Below, in pieces: positions 32,521-43,970 of a stretch of 64,000 nt of DNA. The DNA comes from Hysterangium stoloniferum (Eukaryota; Basidiomycota; Agaricomycetes; Hysterangiales; Hysterangiaceae). Numbering within the stretch: the stretch's first letter is position 1; the number at the start of each line of letters is the position of its first letter. Made by a program: the position numbers and the translations under genes. Below the pieces are notes generated by a model. That model was not told the DNA's origin. It saw only the letters and a program-made list of their open reading frames with translations, and searched no databases. The stretch lies in the NCBI GenBank assembly GCA_015178975.1, contig WHVD01000003.1, positions 1,426,001-1,490,000 of the forward strand. The letters are read 5' to 3'.

Positions 32521-35500
32521 ATGCAGTGGCTAGCAGCTCTACAAACGAATGTCACGCGTTCATGACCAACCTAACACAACCTCCAAAGACACGCACCATA
32601 ACTTATACCAACTCTGCGGCAAGTGACCACTGTTTTGTCAACATTGGCGATTTTTCATCTTACACCCCCATCAATGAAAAAAATGGCACTACAGCTGCTA
32701 CTGGAGGAATCTTCAACATACATGGCATAGGGACAGTTATGAAACAAGTCGCTTTCAATGGAAAAATAATTGACATCACTTTTGATAATGTGTTACACAC
32801 TCCTGACCTGTCACACAACCTCATGTCCATTGGTCGGCTGGATAAGGCCAGTTACTTCTCCATCTTTGGCAGTGGGACTGTTATCTTCATCGACAAGAAT
32901 AATAAACCATTTATGCGAGGAAGGGGTATCAGCACAATATATGAGGTCGATGTACACCAATCAGATGAGCCCTTTACACTTCACTCAGACACATCAGGAA
33001 TTGAGTGTGGACTTACCGTGAAAAACATTGTCACTGTTTGCGCCACCAATTCACATGCCAAACCAACAGATATAGACACATGGCATCATCGTCTTGGGCA
33101 TGTCAGTTATCAGACAATTGAACACATGCATCGTGATGAAATAGTTAATGGACTTGACATAACTTCCCTTACTCCAAAGCCAGGAGCCTGTGAAGATTGC
33201 ATCATGGGAAAGCATACCCGGCGCCCATTCCACGCTAACGATAATCATGAAGTGTCCATCAGGGAGCGTATGTACATTGATCTATGGGGACCATCACGGG
33301 TAAAGTCTACAGGGGGAAGAACTTACATGATGCCCATTGTTGATGGTTTTTCGGGATACATTGATGGTTATTTTCTGGCAGATAAACAGGCTGAGACAAC
33401 CTTAGCAGCACTGAAACAAAACATTGCACTGACAGAACGTCAAACAGGGCAGAAGGTGCGATGTATACGCACAGATGAGGGGACTGAGTTTTGTAACACA
33501 TCTTGGCATGCTTTCCTCGCAGCACAAGGAATAGTTCATGAAACCACGACTTTGTACTCTTCTGCTTCCAACGGAATGGTCAAACGTGTCCATAGAACCA
33601 TCATCGAACGGGTACGGGCATTATTGCATGAAACTAAATTACCATTGTCGATGTGGTGTGAGGTCGCATCCACAGTGATTTATCTCACTAGATTTGTGCC
33701 CACCACAAGGAAGATTTTCCGGTCACACGACGTTATTTTTGAGGAAGGTACTATTCATAAGACTCTACCTCCCTCAAGTGAGGGGGAGACAAGTGACAGT
33801 GTACCAGGTGAGCTTTCCCACAATACCACAAACCTGAACACGGTCGAGACATCTGCTGAGGCTCCCATTACAGCAAATATAGAAGAACCCTTAATTCCCA
33901 TGCCACGGCATTCCACTCGCACTCATATTCCAATGAAAGCAGCTATTGAATCACAGGCATCCGAACAAATCTTTGAAGAAGCACAGCAGGCTGGTTTGGA
34001 TTGGGCGATGGATGTTGACAACGCTAAAGCTTTTCACACCAGCAGCACAAGTAACTTACCTGAACCACAGAACTACTGGCTCCCTAACTCATACAAGGAA
34101 GCAATGACCCAACCACACATCTGGGCGGACCCAATCAAAAAGGAACTTGCTGTTATGAGGGAACGTAACGTATGGGTTGCTGTTGACCCCCCAACTGATG
34201 CCCACCTAGTCAAGACGCGTTGGACTTTTGCCAACAAATATGATGCTGATGGAAATCTCACCACATGCAAGGCTCGGTTAGTTGCAAAAGGGTTTACACA
34301 AATCCCGGGTGTCGATTTTTTCGAGACTTATGCTTCAGTTGTTCAATATGAATCCCTGCAAATGAACCTCACCATCGCTGCAGCAATGGACATGGAAGCA
34401 TGGCAAATCGACTACGTTGCAGCATACCTGAATTCACACCCACAAGCAATCATATACATTGAACTTCCAGATGGAGCCAAAGAGGAGGGGAAAGTGGGGC
34501 AATTGAACAAGACATTATATGGAATGATGGATGGTGCGTATAATTGGGCAGAAGCATTGAATAAGGAGATGGGGGAATTGGGGTACTATAGGTCAAAGGC
34601 AGATCCGGCCGTTCGATCCAGACATGCGAATGGCAATGTCACGATAACAAGCACATATACAGATGATACAATGGGAGTCTCATCTTCGAAGGAGGAGGCA
34701 GAGCGGGCAAAGGAGGAGTTGGGTTGGACATACAAGACGAAGGATCTAGGCAATGCAAATCTCGTTCCTGGAATTTGCATTGACAGAGACAGAATGGCTG
34801 GAACCATTACCATTTCACAACATGCATATCTCGAACAGGTTTTGGATAGATTTGGAATGAAGGGGTGTAATTCGCGTGGAACACCCTTACCACCTGGCCT
34901 GGTCCTTACAAAAGACATGGGACCACAGACAAAGGAGGATCGAGTTTTCATGGCTGACAAGCCTTACCGGGAACTATTGGGTTCACTCATGTATGCTCAA
35001 ATTGCAACGCGACCAGATCTGTCATACACAATATCTACTCTCAGCAAATTCACATCAAACCCAGGGCGAACACATTGGAATGCTCTCACACACGTTCTGT
35101 GATACATTCAAGGGACCCTAAACTACAAGATCACATATGGTGGTGACTACACAGACCTCAAACCGATAGGTTATGTGGATGCAGATTACGCTGGGGACAC
35201 AGACAGTTGCAGGTCATGTTCGGGACACATATTCATTCAAGCAGGTGGACCAACTGCATGGGAAACACAACATCAGCCCACAGTTGCACTATCCACGACT
35301 GAGGCTGAGTACATGGCGCTCACGCGAGCGATGAAACAGATCTTATGGATGTACTCAGCTATGGATGAAGTTGGTTACCCACAAACGAGGCCTGCAACTT
35401 TGTGGAATGATAATGCTGGAGCAGTGTCACTAACAAAGAACTCTAAACATCACTCATGCGTCAAACACATTGATATACGTTATCACTACATTCGAGAGCG

Positions 35501-35654
35501 TGTGGAAGATGGCGATATCGAAGTACTCCATATTGCATCAAATGATAATCTCGCCGATATGTTCACTAAGCAGCTCACCCGCATTAAACACGAACAACAA
35601 TGTATTGCCCTTCGTTTATGCCCAGGAGTACACTCACCAGGGGGAGTGTTGTAA
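32521..35654 (+). pseudogene. Copia polyprotein part: integrase, RT and RNase H
   Basis: The domains appear in copia order. A protease-end/GAG-pre-integrase region (WHHRLGHVSYQTIEHMHR, with CEDCIMGK) lies at about 33.07-33.22 kb, the integrase core (IDLWGP, DGFSGYIDGYF, RTDEGTEF) at about 33.28-33.5 kb, the reverse transcriptase (KARLVAKGFTQIPGVDFF, then TYTDDTMG at the active site) at about 34.2-34.8 kb, and RNase H (DADYAGDTDS, STTEAEYMA) at about 35.17-35.6 kb. Integrase before reverse transcriptase identifies Ty1/copia. It is fossil, with the N-terminal gag lost. Confidence 0.88.
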
Positions 35655-35910
35655 ATTGAGGCTCACATGTACTCACAACGACCCATAATGACTCATAATG
35701 ACTCATCACGACCCTTAATGACTAATCATGAATCATAACGACAATAAGCTTGAAGTGATTCAAGCTACGATAAGATTATGATAAGGTCACATTTTACGAT
35801 CATGTCTTGCAACCATTTTACATTTATGTCTTACTACTCCTTACCCTCGTGTCAGATGACTTTATACTGCTTGTTCCGATACAGTATAAGTACTAGCTAC
35901 GCAACATAAC
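35647..35910 (+). mobile_element. Copia 3' LTR, first part
   Basis: It starts TGTTGTAAATTGAGG immediately after the purine tract and overlaps the last codons of the polyprotein. It contains several ACTCATAATG-type short repeats and CAGTATAAGTAC near 35,881. It continues after the chromovirus at 43,449. Confidence 0.7.
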
Positions 35911-36494
35911 TGTTAAGTGCCGTGTCAGGAACTTATTCCGGAACTATCGGGAAGTCACCGGGAAGTCGGAAACTCGTCGATAGGGTCAGGACGTCGGCTT
36001 CAGCTTATGTGCTGCACCTCTACGCAAACGCTCAGTGTCCTTAATTTCGGAAGTGAACTAACGACGGAAGATATGGATATTCAGAGTTCCGAAGAGTTCC
36101 GAATATCGAGCGTACAGAAAGACGGGAGGAGGAATAAGAAACTAAGTCGATATCAGATCTAAAGTAAAGTACAAATTCGCGGAAACTAATATAAGTCTAC
36201 TCGTTATTGTACTACAAACTGAGACCATAATAAGACGGAAACGGAAGTGTTCTTAAAACGGAAATACAATAAGACATATTAGGAAGACAATATTCCAAGA
36301 CGGGAATACAACAACAAACGAATGAATACTTGTCAACGGACAAATTACCAAATGCGGAACAAACGAAGAACGCGGATGATACGGTAACTATGATGTTCCG
36401 TAGTCGGAGGTCAAAGTCGGAAGTCGGGGATCGGAAGTCGGGAATGGAGAGACCGGAAGTCGGATATTGAAACATCCGGGAACGGGTCGTAACA
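35911..36494 (-). repeat. Chromovirus LTR (3' LTR in element sense)
   Basis: Plus-strand ends are TGTTAAGTGCC and GGGTCGTAACA. It contains GGCTTCAGCTTATGTGCTGC about 85 bp from the left end, also present in LTR families B and E. It is 99% identical to 42,865-43,448. Confidence 0.95.
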
Positions 36495-36678
36495 GTACCC
36501 CCCTGTTAGGCCGAAATCCCATAGAGGCGATTAGGTACTGAGTGTTTGAAGCGACGGCTGATTGTTATGTGTCGTGAAATTTACGCAAATATGGAGGTGA
36601 GAGTTTCGGCTGTTATTCTGAGTATAAAAACCTCCAAATATTCGAATTAATGTTTTTGTTTCTTTAACCACAACTTGT

Positions 36679-37833
36679 ATGTCGATTCGTCGGCCGTTAT
36701 TCATCACTACCCCGGAAGACTCAGATACCGAAATATCCGTACTTCAAAAGATGTCGAAGGTCGCAGAACTTCAACAAAAACGCCAGAAAATGGAGGAGTT
36801 GAAGCGACGACAGGAAGAGGAGGAAAGAGCGTTGATGCAGGAGTTGAAGGAGGCGGAGGAGGCGGAAAAGCGGGAATTGGAGCGGGCGAGGGCGGAAAAA
36901 GAAAAAGAGTTGGCGAGGTTGCGGAAAGTGATGGAGGATCGGAGGTTGAAGGAAGAAGAAGTGAAGAAACAACAAGAAGCTGAGGCGGCGGAAAAACGTA
37001 AGGAGGTAAGGGAAGGAAAGGTGAGTCCGATTCCATAGATTTCCGTGGTTCCAACCGATAACTGTTGCGTACAGCGAAAAGCCGTGGAGGTGGAAGTAGA
37101 GGGAGAAGCTGGGCCTTCGAGTCCTAAAGTAAGTGTATCTGTAACGGAAACGGTAGTTGTTTAACCTCCGAAACAGAAACCAAAAGTCAAAGCTCCGGAA
37201 CGAATGGAAATCGTCCATGAAACTCCGTGTTATCGATGTTCCATACGGAACATGACGTGTTGGAAACAGAAGGTAAAATGGGGCGGAACTTGCTATCCTT
37301 GCGCGGTTCTCAAACTTCCGTGCACCCTTGCCTCAAAAAGAGTTCCGAAAGGTGAGAAGACTCCGAAACCTAACGACGCGGGAAGTTCAGGAGCGGCCAA
37401 AGCTACGGAAACTGAAACGTCGAAAACAGATAGTACAGGCATTGAGCTTCTCAAGGACACCGTCGACGCGTTGGTTTTTATCGGGACGGAAGTCATGAAA
37501 ATGCGGGATACAATGGATCGTCATAATGATATCCAGGAGAAAGGTTTCCGTTCGTTGGTCCGGAATTTCCGGAGGCAAAACGATTTCCTGGAGAAGATGA
37601 TGGTTAGTATCGGTGTAATCACGGTATCCGAACGATTTGCCGATAAAGCGAAAAACCAGCCGAACGATCCATTGGCGGAGTGTGTGGAGCGGAGATGGGG
37701 GTCGGGAAAAGAGCCGGAAGAATCAGAGAGTGAAGATGAAGAGGTACAGGATATGGTGGAAAGTGCGGAAATTGCTGAAGAGCCGGAGGTTGGGACGGAA
37801 GGTGGATTTGGGGTGTCAGAGACTTTAAGATAG
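36679..37833 (+). CDS. Antisense accessory gene: coiled coil plus Zn2Cys6-like motif
   Basis: This frame lies on the strand opposite gag-pol, between pol and the LTR at 35,911-36,494. It starts with ATG at 36,679. The first block (to about 37.03 kb) is a highly charged K/E/R heptad-like coiled coil (QQKRQKMEELKRRQEEEE). The second block, in the same frame from about 37.2 kb, carries CYRCSIRNMTC, ten residues, then CYPCAVLKLPC, that is C-x2-C-x6-C-x10-C-x2-C-x6-C, the spacing of fungal Zn2Cys6 clusters. A helical region and an acidic C-terminus (EESESEDEE) follow. The short stretches between the blocks have ordinary fungal intron borders (GTGAGT and GTAAGT with CAG acceptors), so this may be a spliced gene. 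Function unknown. The motif lacks the usual basic residues of Gal4-type factors, so DNA binding is uncertain. Confidence 0.6.
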
Positions 37834-37918
37834 ATTTAATAATATTTTTTTTGACTTGCAAAACCTAAAACGAGTGGGAAAATGGAAGTGTCGGAAACTG
37901 AACAGAAAAGAACAAGGA

Positions 37919-40900
37919 TTAGAGTGATGATAAAGGTCCGGGTTTGCCTGGATAAGCCGTGTGGAAGTCAGTAACAATTTCCATAGCATGTCCAAGTTCT
38001 GTGGCCAATATCCATGAAGTTTCCTCGTCGGTACCTTCATAACCTGCCCATTTAACTAAATAGAGCAATTTACAAGTACGTCGGCGATTGTCGATTTTAG
38101 AATCCAATATTTCGGAAACTTCGAATTCGGGTTCTCCATCAATGATGACCGGAGGGAACGGAGGTTGAATACGTTCCGGGAAAGAGTTAGGAACACAAGG
38201 TTCTAACATGGAAACGTGGAAAACGGGGTGGACTGCTCGCATACTGTCGGGAAGACGGAGAGTCCATGAAAGTGAACCGGCTTGTGCTATAATTTCAAAA
38301 GGTCCTAAGAATTTCTCAGCGAGTTTTTTAGAAGGTCGGGTAGTACGGAAGAATTGAGCTTTTACAAAAACCTGATCACCAACTTTAAAATTAGGAGGCG
38401 GGATCCTGTTTTTGTCCGCAGAACGTTGATAATGTTCCTGTGCGGAAGAAATAGCTTTCCGAAGTTCTTGATGTAATTCGTCGAGGTCGGTAATAAATTC
38501 TTGAGCACGGACAGAAGCCAAATCTCGTTCGGAATGTACTGTGAGATTCGGATTATAGCCTTTATTGGCGAAGAAGGGAGATATGCCGGTGGTTGCATTC
38601 GGAGAGTTATTGTAGGCGAATTCCGCGATCGGAAGAAGGGATTTCCAGTTGTCCTGTTGGTAATTACAATAGATGCGGAGATATTGTTCCAGTGTTTGAT
38701 TAACGTGTTCCGTTTGTCCATCACCTTCTGGGTGATATCCCGAGGTGAAGTGTAGTTTCATGTCGAGGGCTTTTCCGAGGGCCTGGAAGAAATGGGAGAC
38801 GAACTTGGAGCCTCGATCGGAAGTTACGTGAGATGGAACTCCGTGTTTGGAAAATACGTGAATAATGAAAAGTTCCGCTAATTGTAAGGACGTGATTGTA
38901 TCATGAGTGGGTATGAAAATGCCTTGTTTCGAGAATCGGTCCACAACGACTAGAATGGATGTAAAGCCTTCGGAAGTCGGGAGTTGTTCGATGAAATCCA
39001 TGGAAATTGAATTCCAGGGTTTTTCTGGTATCGGGAGTTGCTTGAGAAGGCCGTACGGCTTATGCCTCTGGGTTTTGGAGCGTAAGCAGGTGGTGCATGA
39101 CTTACAGAACTGAGTTACGAAATCTCGGAGGTTGGGCCAAGTATATTCTCTACGGATTAAACCAAGAGTATTGTTGATGCCGTAATGTCCGGAGATTGGA
39201 TGATCGTGTTTATACTGAAGTACGCGGAGTCGAAGATTGTCGGAATCTGGAACGTAGATATGTCCATCGAGACGGATAAAACCTTGAGAGTCTTGTGTCC
39301 ATCGGGGTTGGTTGGGATTATCGGGAATGTCTAAATGTGGCTTGAGGGCCGGGTCGGAAGTGAGTGCGGAAAGGATATCTTGATGTAATTGTTCAATGTC
39401 CATAATCATGACGCTACGCATAATTGGATAGTAAAGGGAAGTTGCTCGGATAGATGCGGAAAGTTGTTGCGTTGTAAAAACCGGTTTCAGGTTATGTGGA
39501 TTAACAACAGCGTAGTTACTTTCCCCCTCTTTAGGATAGACGTCCCATCGTCGAGTCATGGCATCTGGTTGTCCACCAAGACGTCCGGGTCGAAAACGGA
39601 TAATCATGTTGAAAGCAGGAAAGAAATTCAGACCAACGGGCCTGCCGGCGGGTTAAAAGTTTAGTGGTAGAAAAATATTCGAGATTTTTGTGATCGGTAA
39701 CGACATCAACGGGAGTTGCGGAACCTTCGAGATAATGGCGCCAATGTTTGAAAGCTTCAAAAATTGCCAAAAGTTCCTTATCATGAACATCGTAATTGAG
39801 TTCGGATACTGAAAGTGTCCGAGAAAGAAATGCGACCGGATGAATTTCACCGTCGGACTCTTGAATGGAAAGAATCGCGGCAATTGCATAATCGGAAGCA
39901 TCGGTTTCCACAATAATCGGAAAATCAGGTTTCCAATGGGAAAGGATCGGGGCAGAAGTGAAAGCATTTTTTAAAGTCTGGAAGGCGGAGCGGCATTTGT
40001 CGTCAAAAACCCATGGTTGAGTTTTACGGGTAAGACGAGTGAGCGGTACTGTAATATCCGAGTAGTTCCGAATAAAACGACGGTAAAAGTTGGCGAAACC
40101 TAAAAATGATTGAATGTCCTTGACCTTCCATGGTTCGGGCCAGTCACGGACAACTTGAACCTTGGTTTCATCCATTCGGAGACCATCAGGGCCGATGATG
40201 AAACCTAAGTATTCAATAGAATCCATGTCGAAATAACATTTTTTACCGTTGGCGAAAAGACCGTTTTTACGGAGTCTTCGGAAGACTTCACGGACCTGTT
40301 CATCGTGAAGAGCAGGATCCTCGGAAAATACCAAAATGTCGTCCAAAGTAGACTATAACACATACGTCAAGCATGTCGGAAAATATATCATTAACAAAAC
40401 GTTGAAAAGCGGAAGGGGCGTTGGTAAGGCCGAACGGCATAACCAACCATTCAAAGGATCCATAGCGAGTCCGAAAAGCAGTTTTCCATTCGTCACCCTC
40501 GGCAATTCGAACCAAATGATAGGCGTGTTTGAGGTCTATTTTGGTGTAAATTCGAGCTTTCCGTGGGGCGTCGAGTAAGTCGGTAACGAGTGGGAGTGGA
40601 TACTTATCTTTCCGTGTGATGGAATTTAATCCTCTGAAATCGACACAGAGTCGAAGGGAGCCATCCTTTTTACGGACGAAAAGGACGGGTGCTCCATACG
40701 GAGACTTTGAGGGACGGATAAAACCTATCGACAAATGTTCATCCAGGAACTCCCGAATAGACGAAAGTTCCGATTGGGATAATGGGTAAATAGGTCCTAA
40801 CGGAGGGTTTGAACCAGGCTCAATATCGATTTTTAAGTCGTAAGGCCTATGTGGTGCAAGCCTGTCAGCTTTTTGCTTACTGAAAATGTCCGCGAAATCA

Positions 40901-41550
40901 TGGTATTTTTCGGGAACTCCTTCCAGATCGGCTTTTAGCTCGGATAATTCTGGAGTTGCAAAACGTCCAGATGCTTCATCAACTTTTAAGCTGATCGAAA
41001 AACATTGCGAGCCATCCAGTTTACTCGCCCTAACAAATGCCGAAGCGTTGATGAGAGAGATTTTTGGGGGCTCGGAAGTTTCGATAGAAGCCGGAGATGC
41101 CGTTGATGCCGAAAAGGCGTTGGCCGGAAAAGACGCTGCAGGAGGAACGGAAGTGTCGGGAGTCCGGAAAGTGATACTGCCCAATACCCAGTCAATCAAC
41201 GGATTATATCGGGTGAGCCAGTTGTATCCAAGAACTGCCGAACAGCTAGAGTCCAACTGTGTTACGAAAAATGTAACCGTCTGGGATGTTCCACAAGGGA
41301 ACCGGATAGACATGTCGCAGGCTTGAGTAATTGCCGTATTGCTAGTGCCGTCAAACAAACGCAAGGAAATTGTGGGAACAGAATGGAGTTTCAGATTATG
41401 TTTCGTGACAAAGGTGGTATCTACAAAACAGTGTGTGGAGCCAGAATCTATTAGAGCTCGGAACACTAAATTTCCAAGAAAGTCAGAGACGAGTTTTACA
41501 AATAATGAATCGGGATTAGAGAGAGCGGACGCGTTGAGACGGACAACCTC
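37919..41550 (-). pseudogene. Chromovirus pol: protease, RT, RNase H, integrase, chromodomain
   Basis: Protease is at about 41.4 kb (FRALIDSGSTHCFVD), reverse transcriptase at about 40.2-40.8 kb (VRKKDGSLRLCVDFRGLN, VMPFGLTNAPSAFQRFVN) and RNase H at about 39.7-40.0 kb (ETDASDYAIAAIL). The integrase zinc finger is at about 39.1-39.2 kb (HPISGHYG, CTTCLRSK), with its core at about 38.6-39.0 kb (DFIEQLPTS, VTSDRGSKF). A C-terminal chromodomain is at about 37.95-38.15 kb (EVSEILDSK, LYLVKWAGY). The chromodomain places it among the chromoviruses, whose integrase is thought to target marked chromatin. Only a few breaks. Confidence 0.9.
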
Positions 41551-41606
41551 GGAGACACGGAGAGAGTCAACGCAACCCTCTGTCCGTGTAGATTCCGGAG
41601 GGTTGC

Positions 41607-42830
41607 TTACTCTTTTTTCGACTCCGTGGCGGGTTTATCCTTAGACGTTGTAGTCGTAGTGGAAGTTGCCGCGCGAGCCTTGGAAGAGCTAGATTTAACG
41701 GTACAGTCGGAAACCTTGTGTCCGCCTTTTCCGCAGAAAAGGCAGAGGTCGTTGTCCATACGCCGTTGTTTCTCCTTTGGGGTGAGTTTACCGTCGGTAC
41801 CCAACAAATGGGAAATGTCGGGTTTGTCGGAAGTTGACTGTTTTTCCTTGTTGGATTTCTTGTCTTTCTTCCGGTCGGAATTTGATTTGCCAGTATTAGT
41901 GCCAGAGCCGGTATTATTGCCTGAGTTGTTGCCGGAAGACTTGTTAGTCGACGCCTTGTTGTTCTGAGAATGTTCCGTCGGGTTCTCTCGAGAAACCTCG
42001 GCTTTTCGTTCCCAATAACGGGCATCGGATGTTTGAGCTTTCATCCGCATGAGTTGGAGAGTTTTTGGCTTCCCATCTTTGCAGATTTCGTCTTTAAGGC
42101 GTGACGGAAGTCCCATATAGAAATGGTGCCTGAGGGCGGAATCGTCCCATCCACATCGTGCGGCGAGGGTATTGAACTTGACGAGATAATCGGAAACTCG
42201 TTGATTGTCCTTCATCTTGAGCGTCATTAGTTCGTTTTCTGCTTCGCCGGATTGGTCGTAAGGTCCGAAATTAGTTTCCAGTTCTTCCACGAAAGCATCC
42301 CAGTCGTCGAGCCATATGGGTGTCTCGTCGGATAGTCCGGATAGTCCGGGTTCGAACCAATCCTGAGCGGTATCCTTGAGATATGAGAGCGCAAAATTGA
42401 CTTTTCAACTGTCGGATTTAAAAGCATTGGGTCGATCACGGAAACTGAAACGGCATTGAAGAAGGAAATTCTTCAATTTTTTCGGATCCTTGCCGGTAAA
42501 TGGTTCGGGTTCTTTGACTCCGGTGCGGGATGATTCTTTACTATCCTCAGCGGATTTCAAGTAATCAGCGAATTTGGAAATGGAGTTAAAAAGCAACATT
42601 CCAGTTTGATCATCGGAGGGTTTTGTCGATGTATCCGGTTGATCTTCTGCTTCGTTGTCGGTAGTGTGGGGAACATTGGTGTCCTTCGTTACCTCGGTAA
42701 CCTCCTCAGTAACTTCTTCGACAGAAGCTGATGTTGTCGGCTGAATTGGGGTTTCGAGTTGGGTGGTGTAAAGTTGCAACGGGGATTGAAGTTGGGATGG
42801 TCCTTCGGCAGCTTTGCGTTTGGGACCCAT
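41607..42830 (-). pseudogene. Chromovirus gag
   Basis: The minus strand starts MGPKRKAAEGPSQLQSP at 42,830. It has an acidic N-terminal region, a gag domain near 42.1-42.5 kb (VSDYLVKFNTLAARCGWDD, HHFYMGLPSRLKDEI) and one CCHC knuckle, CLFCGKGGHKVSDC, near 41.7 kb, within a lysine- and serine/threonine-rich tail. Broken lightly. Confidence 0.88.
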
Positions 42831-42864
42831 GATGAGCGAGTCGCAGAGTTGAGATCTGATATAC

Positions 42865-43448
42865 TGTTAAGTGCCGTGTCGGGAACTTATTCCGGAACTA
42901 TCGGGAAGTCACCGGGAAGTCGGAAACTCGTCGATAGGGTCAGGACGTCGGCTTCAGCTTATGTGCTGCGCCTCTACGCAAACGCTCAGTGTCCTTAATT
43001 TCGGAAGTGAACTAACGACGGAAGATATGGATATTCAGAGTTCCGAAGAGTTCCGAATATCGAGCGTACAGAAAGATGGGAGGAGGAATAAGAAACTAAG
43101 TCGATATCAGATCTAAAGTAAAGTACAAATTCGCGGAAACTAATATAAGTCTACTCGTTATTGTACTACAAACTGAGACCATAATAAGACGGAAATGGAA
43201 GTGTTCTTAAAACGGAAATACAATAAGACATATTAGGAAGACAATATTCCAAGACGGGAATACAACAACAAACGAATGAATACTTGTCAACGGACAAATT
43301 ACCAAATGCGGAACAAACGAAGAACGCGGATGATACGGTAACTATGATGTTCCGTAGTCGGAGGTCAAAGTCGGAAGTCGGGGATCGGAAGTCAGGAATG
43401 GAGAGACCGGAAGTCGGATATTGAAACATCCGGGAACGGGTCGTAACA
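42865..43448 (-). repeat. Chromovirus LTR (5' LTR in element sense)
   Basis: It has the same ends and length as the other copy and 5 transition differences from it. The ATG of gag lies only about 35 bp beyond it on the minus strand, leaving very little leader. The primer-binding site is not obvious. Confidence 0.95.
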
Positions 43449-43970
43449 ATAACATAACCTCAGTCAATTCTTACCAAGCGTGTCGACTGAGGTATGATAC
43501 CTGTTATTTTCATTACATGACATAACTAATATTTCCAGAGCAGATATTATATTTGTTATAGGTGTTATTTAATATTAGTCGATTCTTACCAAGCGTGTCG
43601 ACTGAGATATTATATTTGTTATAAAGTCACTGTACATAAGTTGAAGCCAAGCTCCACCTGTTTTATAGAGTCAGACCTCTGGACTAGTACAATCTCTATC
43701 ATTGGCACCCTGATGTAGCCTTCTTTTACCCCTTTGCTTAGATCTTAACACTTATGTACTCACAAACTCCTACTGTCTATATATTGGCATACTGATTCTG
43801 TAGGACAGATATTCTATTTGTTGTAGGTACAATATTTAATATTAGTTGATTTACTCTTTCGTGTCGGCTGAGATACTCTATTTGTTATAATTTATCTCAA
43901 TCCTTTTATTTTTGCCTTTTTCGACGATTTGTGAGGTACGTCACGCTTGTGTGACTCTCAAATAGGCACT
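43449..43970 (+). mobile_element. Remainder of the copia LTR and adjoining repeats
   Basis: After the chromovirus duplication the sequence holds three diverged copies of a unit around CTTACCAAGCGTGTCGACTG and ATATTATATTTGTTATA (about 43,455-43,620 and 43,790-43,890). The copia LTR probably ends within this stretch. A short GTTGAAGCCAAGCTCCACC at 43,638 resembles the shared LTR motif of families B and E. Confidence 0.45.

Larger units (their letters stand above)
35911..43448 (-). mobile_element. Chromovirus (Ty3/gypsy), 7,538 bp, near whole, young
   Basis: Both LTRs are present (35,911-36,494 and 42,865-43,448, 584 bp each), with target duplication ATAAC at 35,906-35,910 and 43,449-43,453. 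Gag, protease, reverse transcriptase, RNase H, integrase and a terminal chromodomain all lie on the minus strand in that order. A polypurine tract (AACAGGGGGG on the minus strand) abuts the 3' LTR at 36,495. The LTRs differ at 5 positions (0.86%), all transitions. With an assumed rate near 1e-8 per site per year this is about 0.4 million years (assumption, not measured). It looks broken by only a few changes and also carries an antisense gene at 36,679-37,833. Confidence 0.93.
32521..43520 (+). mobile_element. Ty1/copia retrotransposon fossil, split by a chromovirus
   Basis: The coding region runs 32,521-35,654 and the 3' LTR starts at 35,647 (TGTTGTAAATTGAGG) after a purine-rich tract, AGGGGGAG. 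The LTR is interrupted at 35,910 by the 35,911-43,448 chromovirus and resumes at 43,449. Its end, somewhere near 43.5-43.6 kb, is not fixed. The 5' LTR and gag are missing, replaced by LTR fragments at 32,520. It is broken by one or two changes besides the lost 5' part, and is much better preserved than the two gypsy fossils. Confidence 0.8.

Noticed and set aside
36212-36475. An 87-codon frame present in both chromovirus LTRs
   Set aside because: It lies wholly within the LTR, is repeated only because the LTR is repeated, and has no recognisable domain.
42345-42365. GGTTCGAACC, resembling a tRNA B box
   Set aside because: It lies within the gag coding region, and no A box or cloverleaf could be formed around it.
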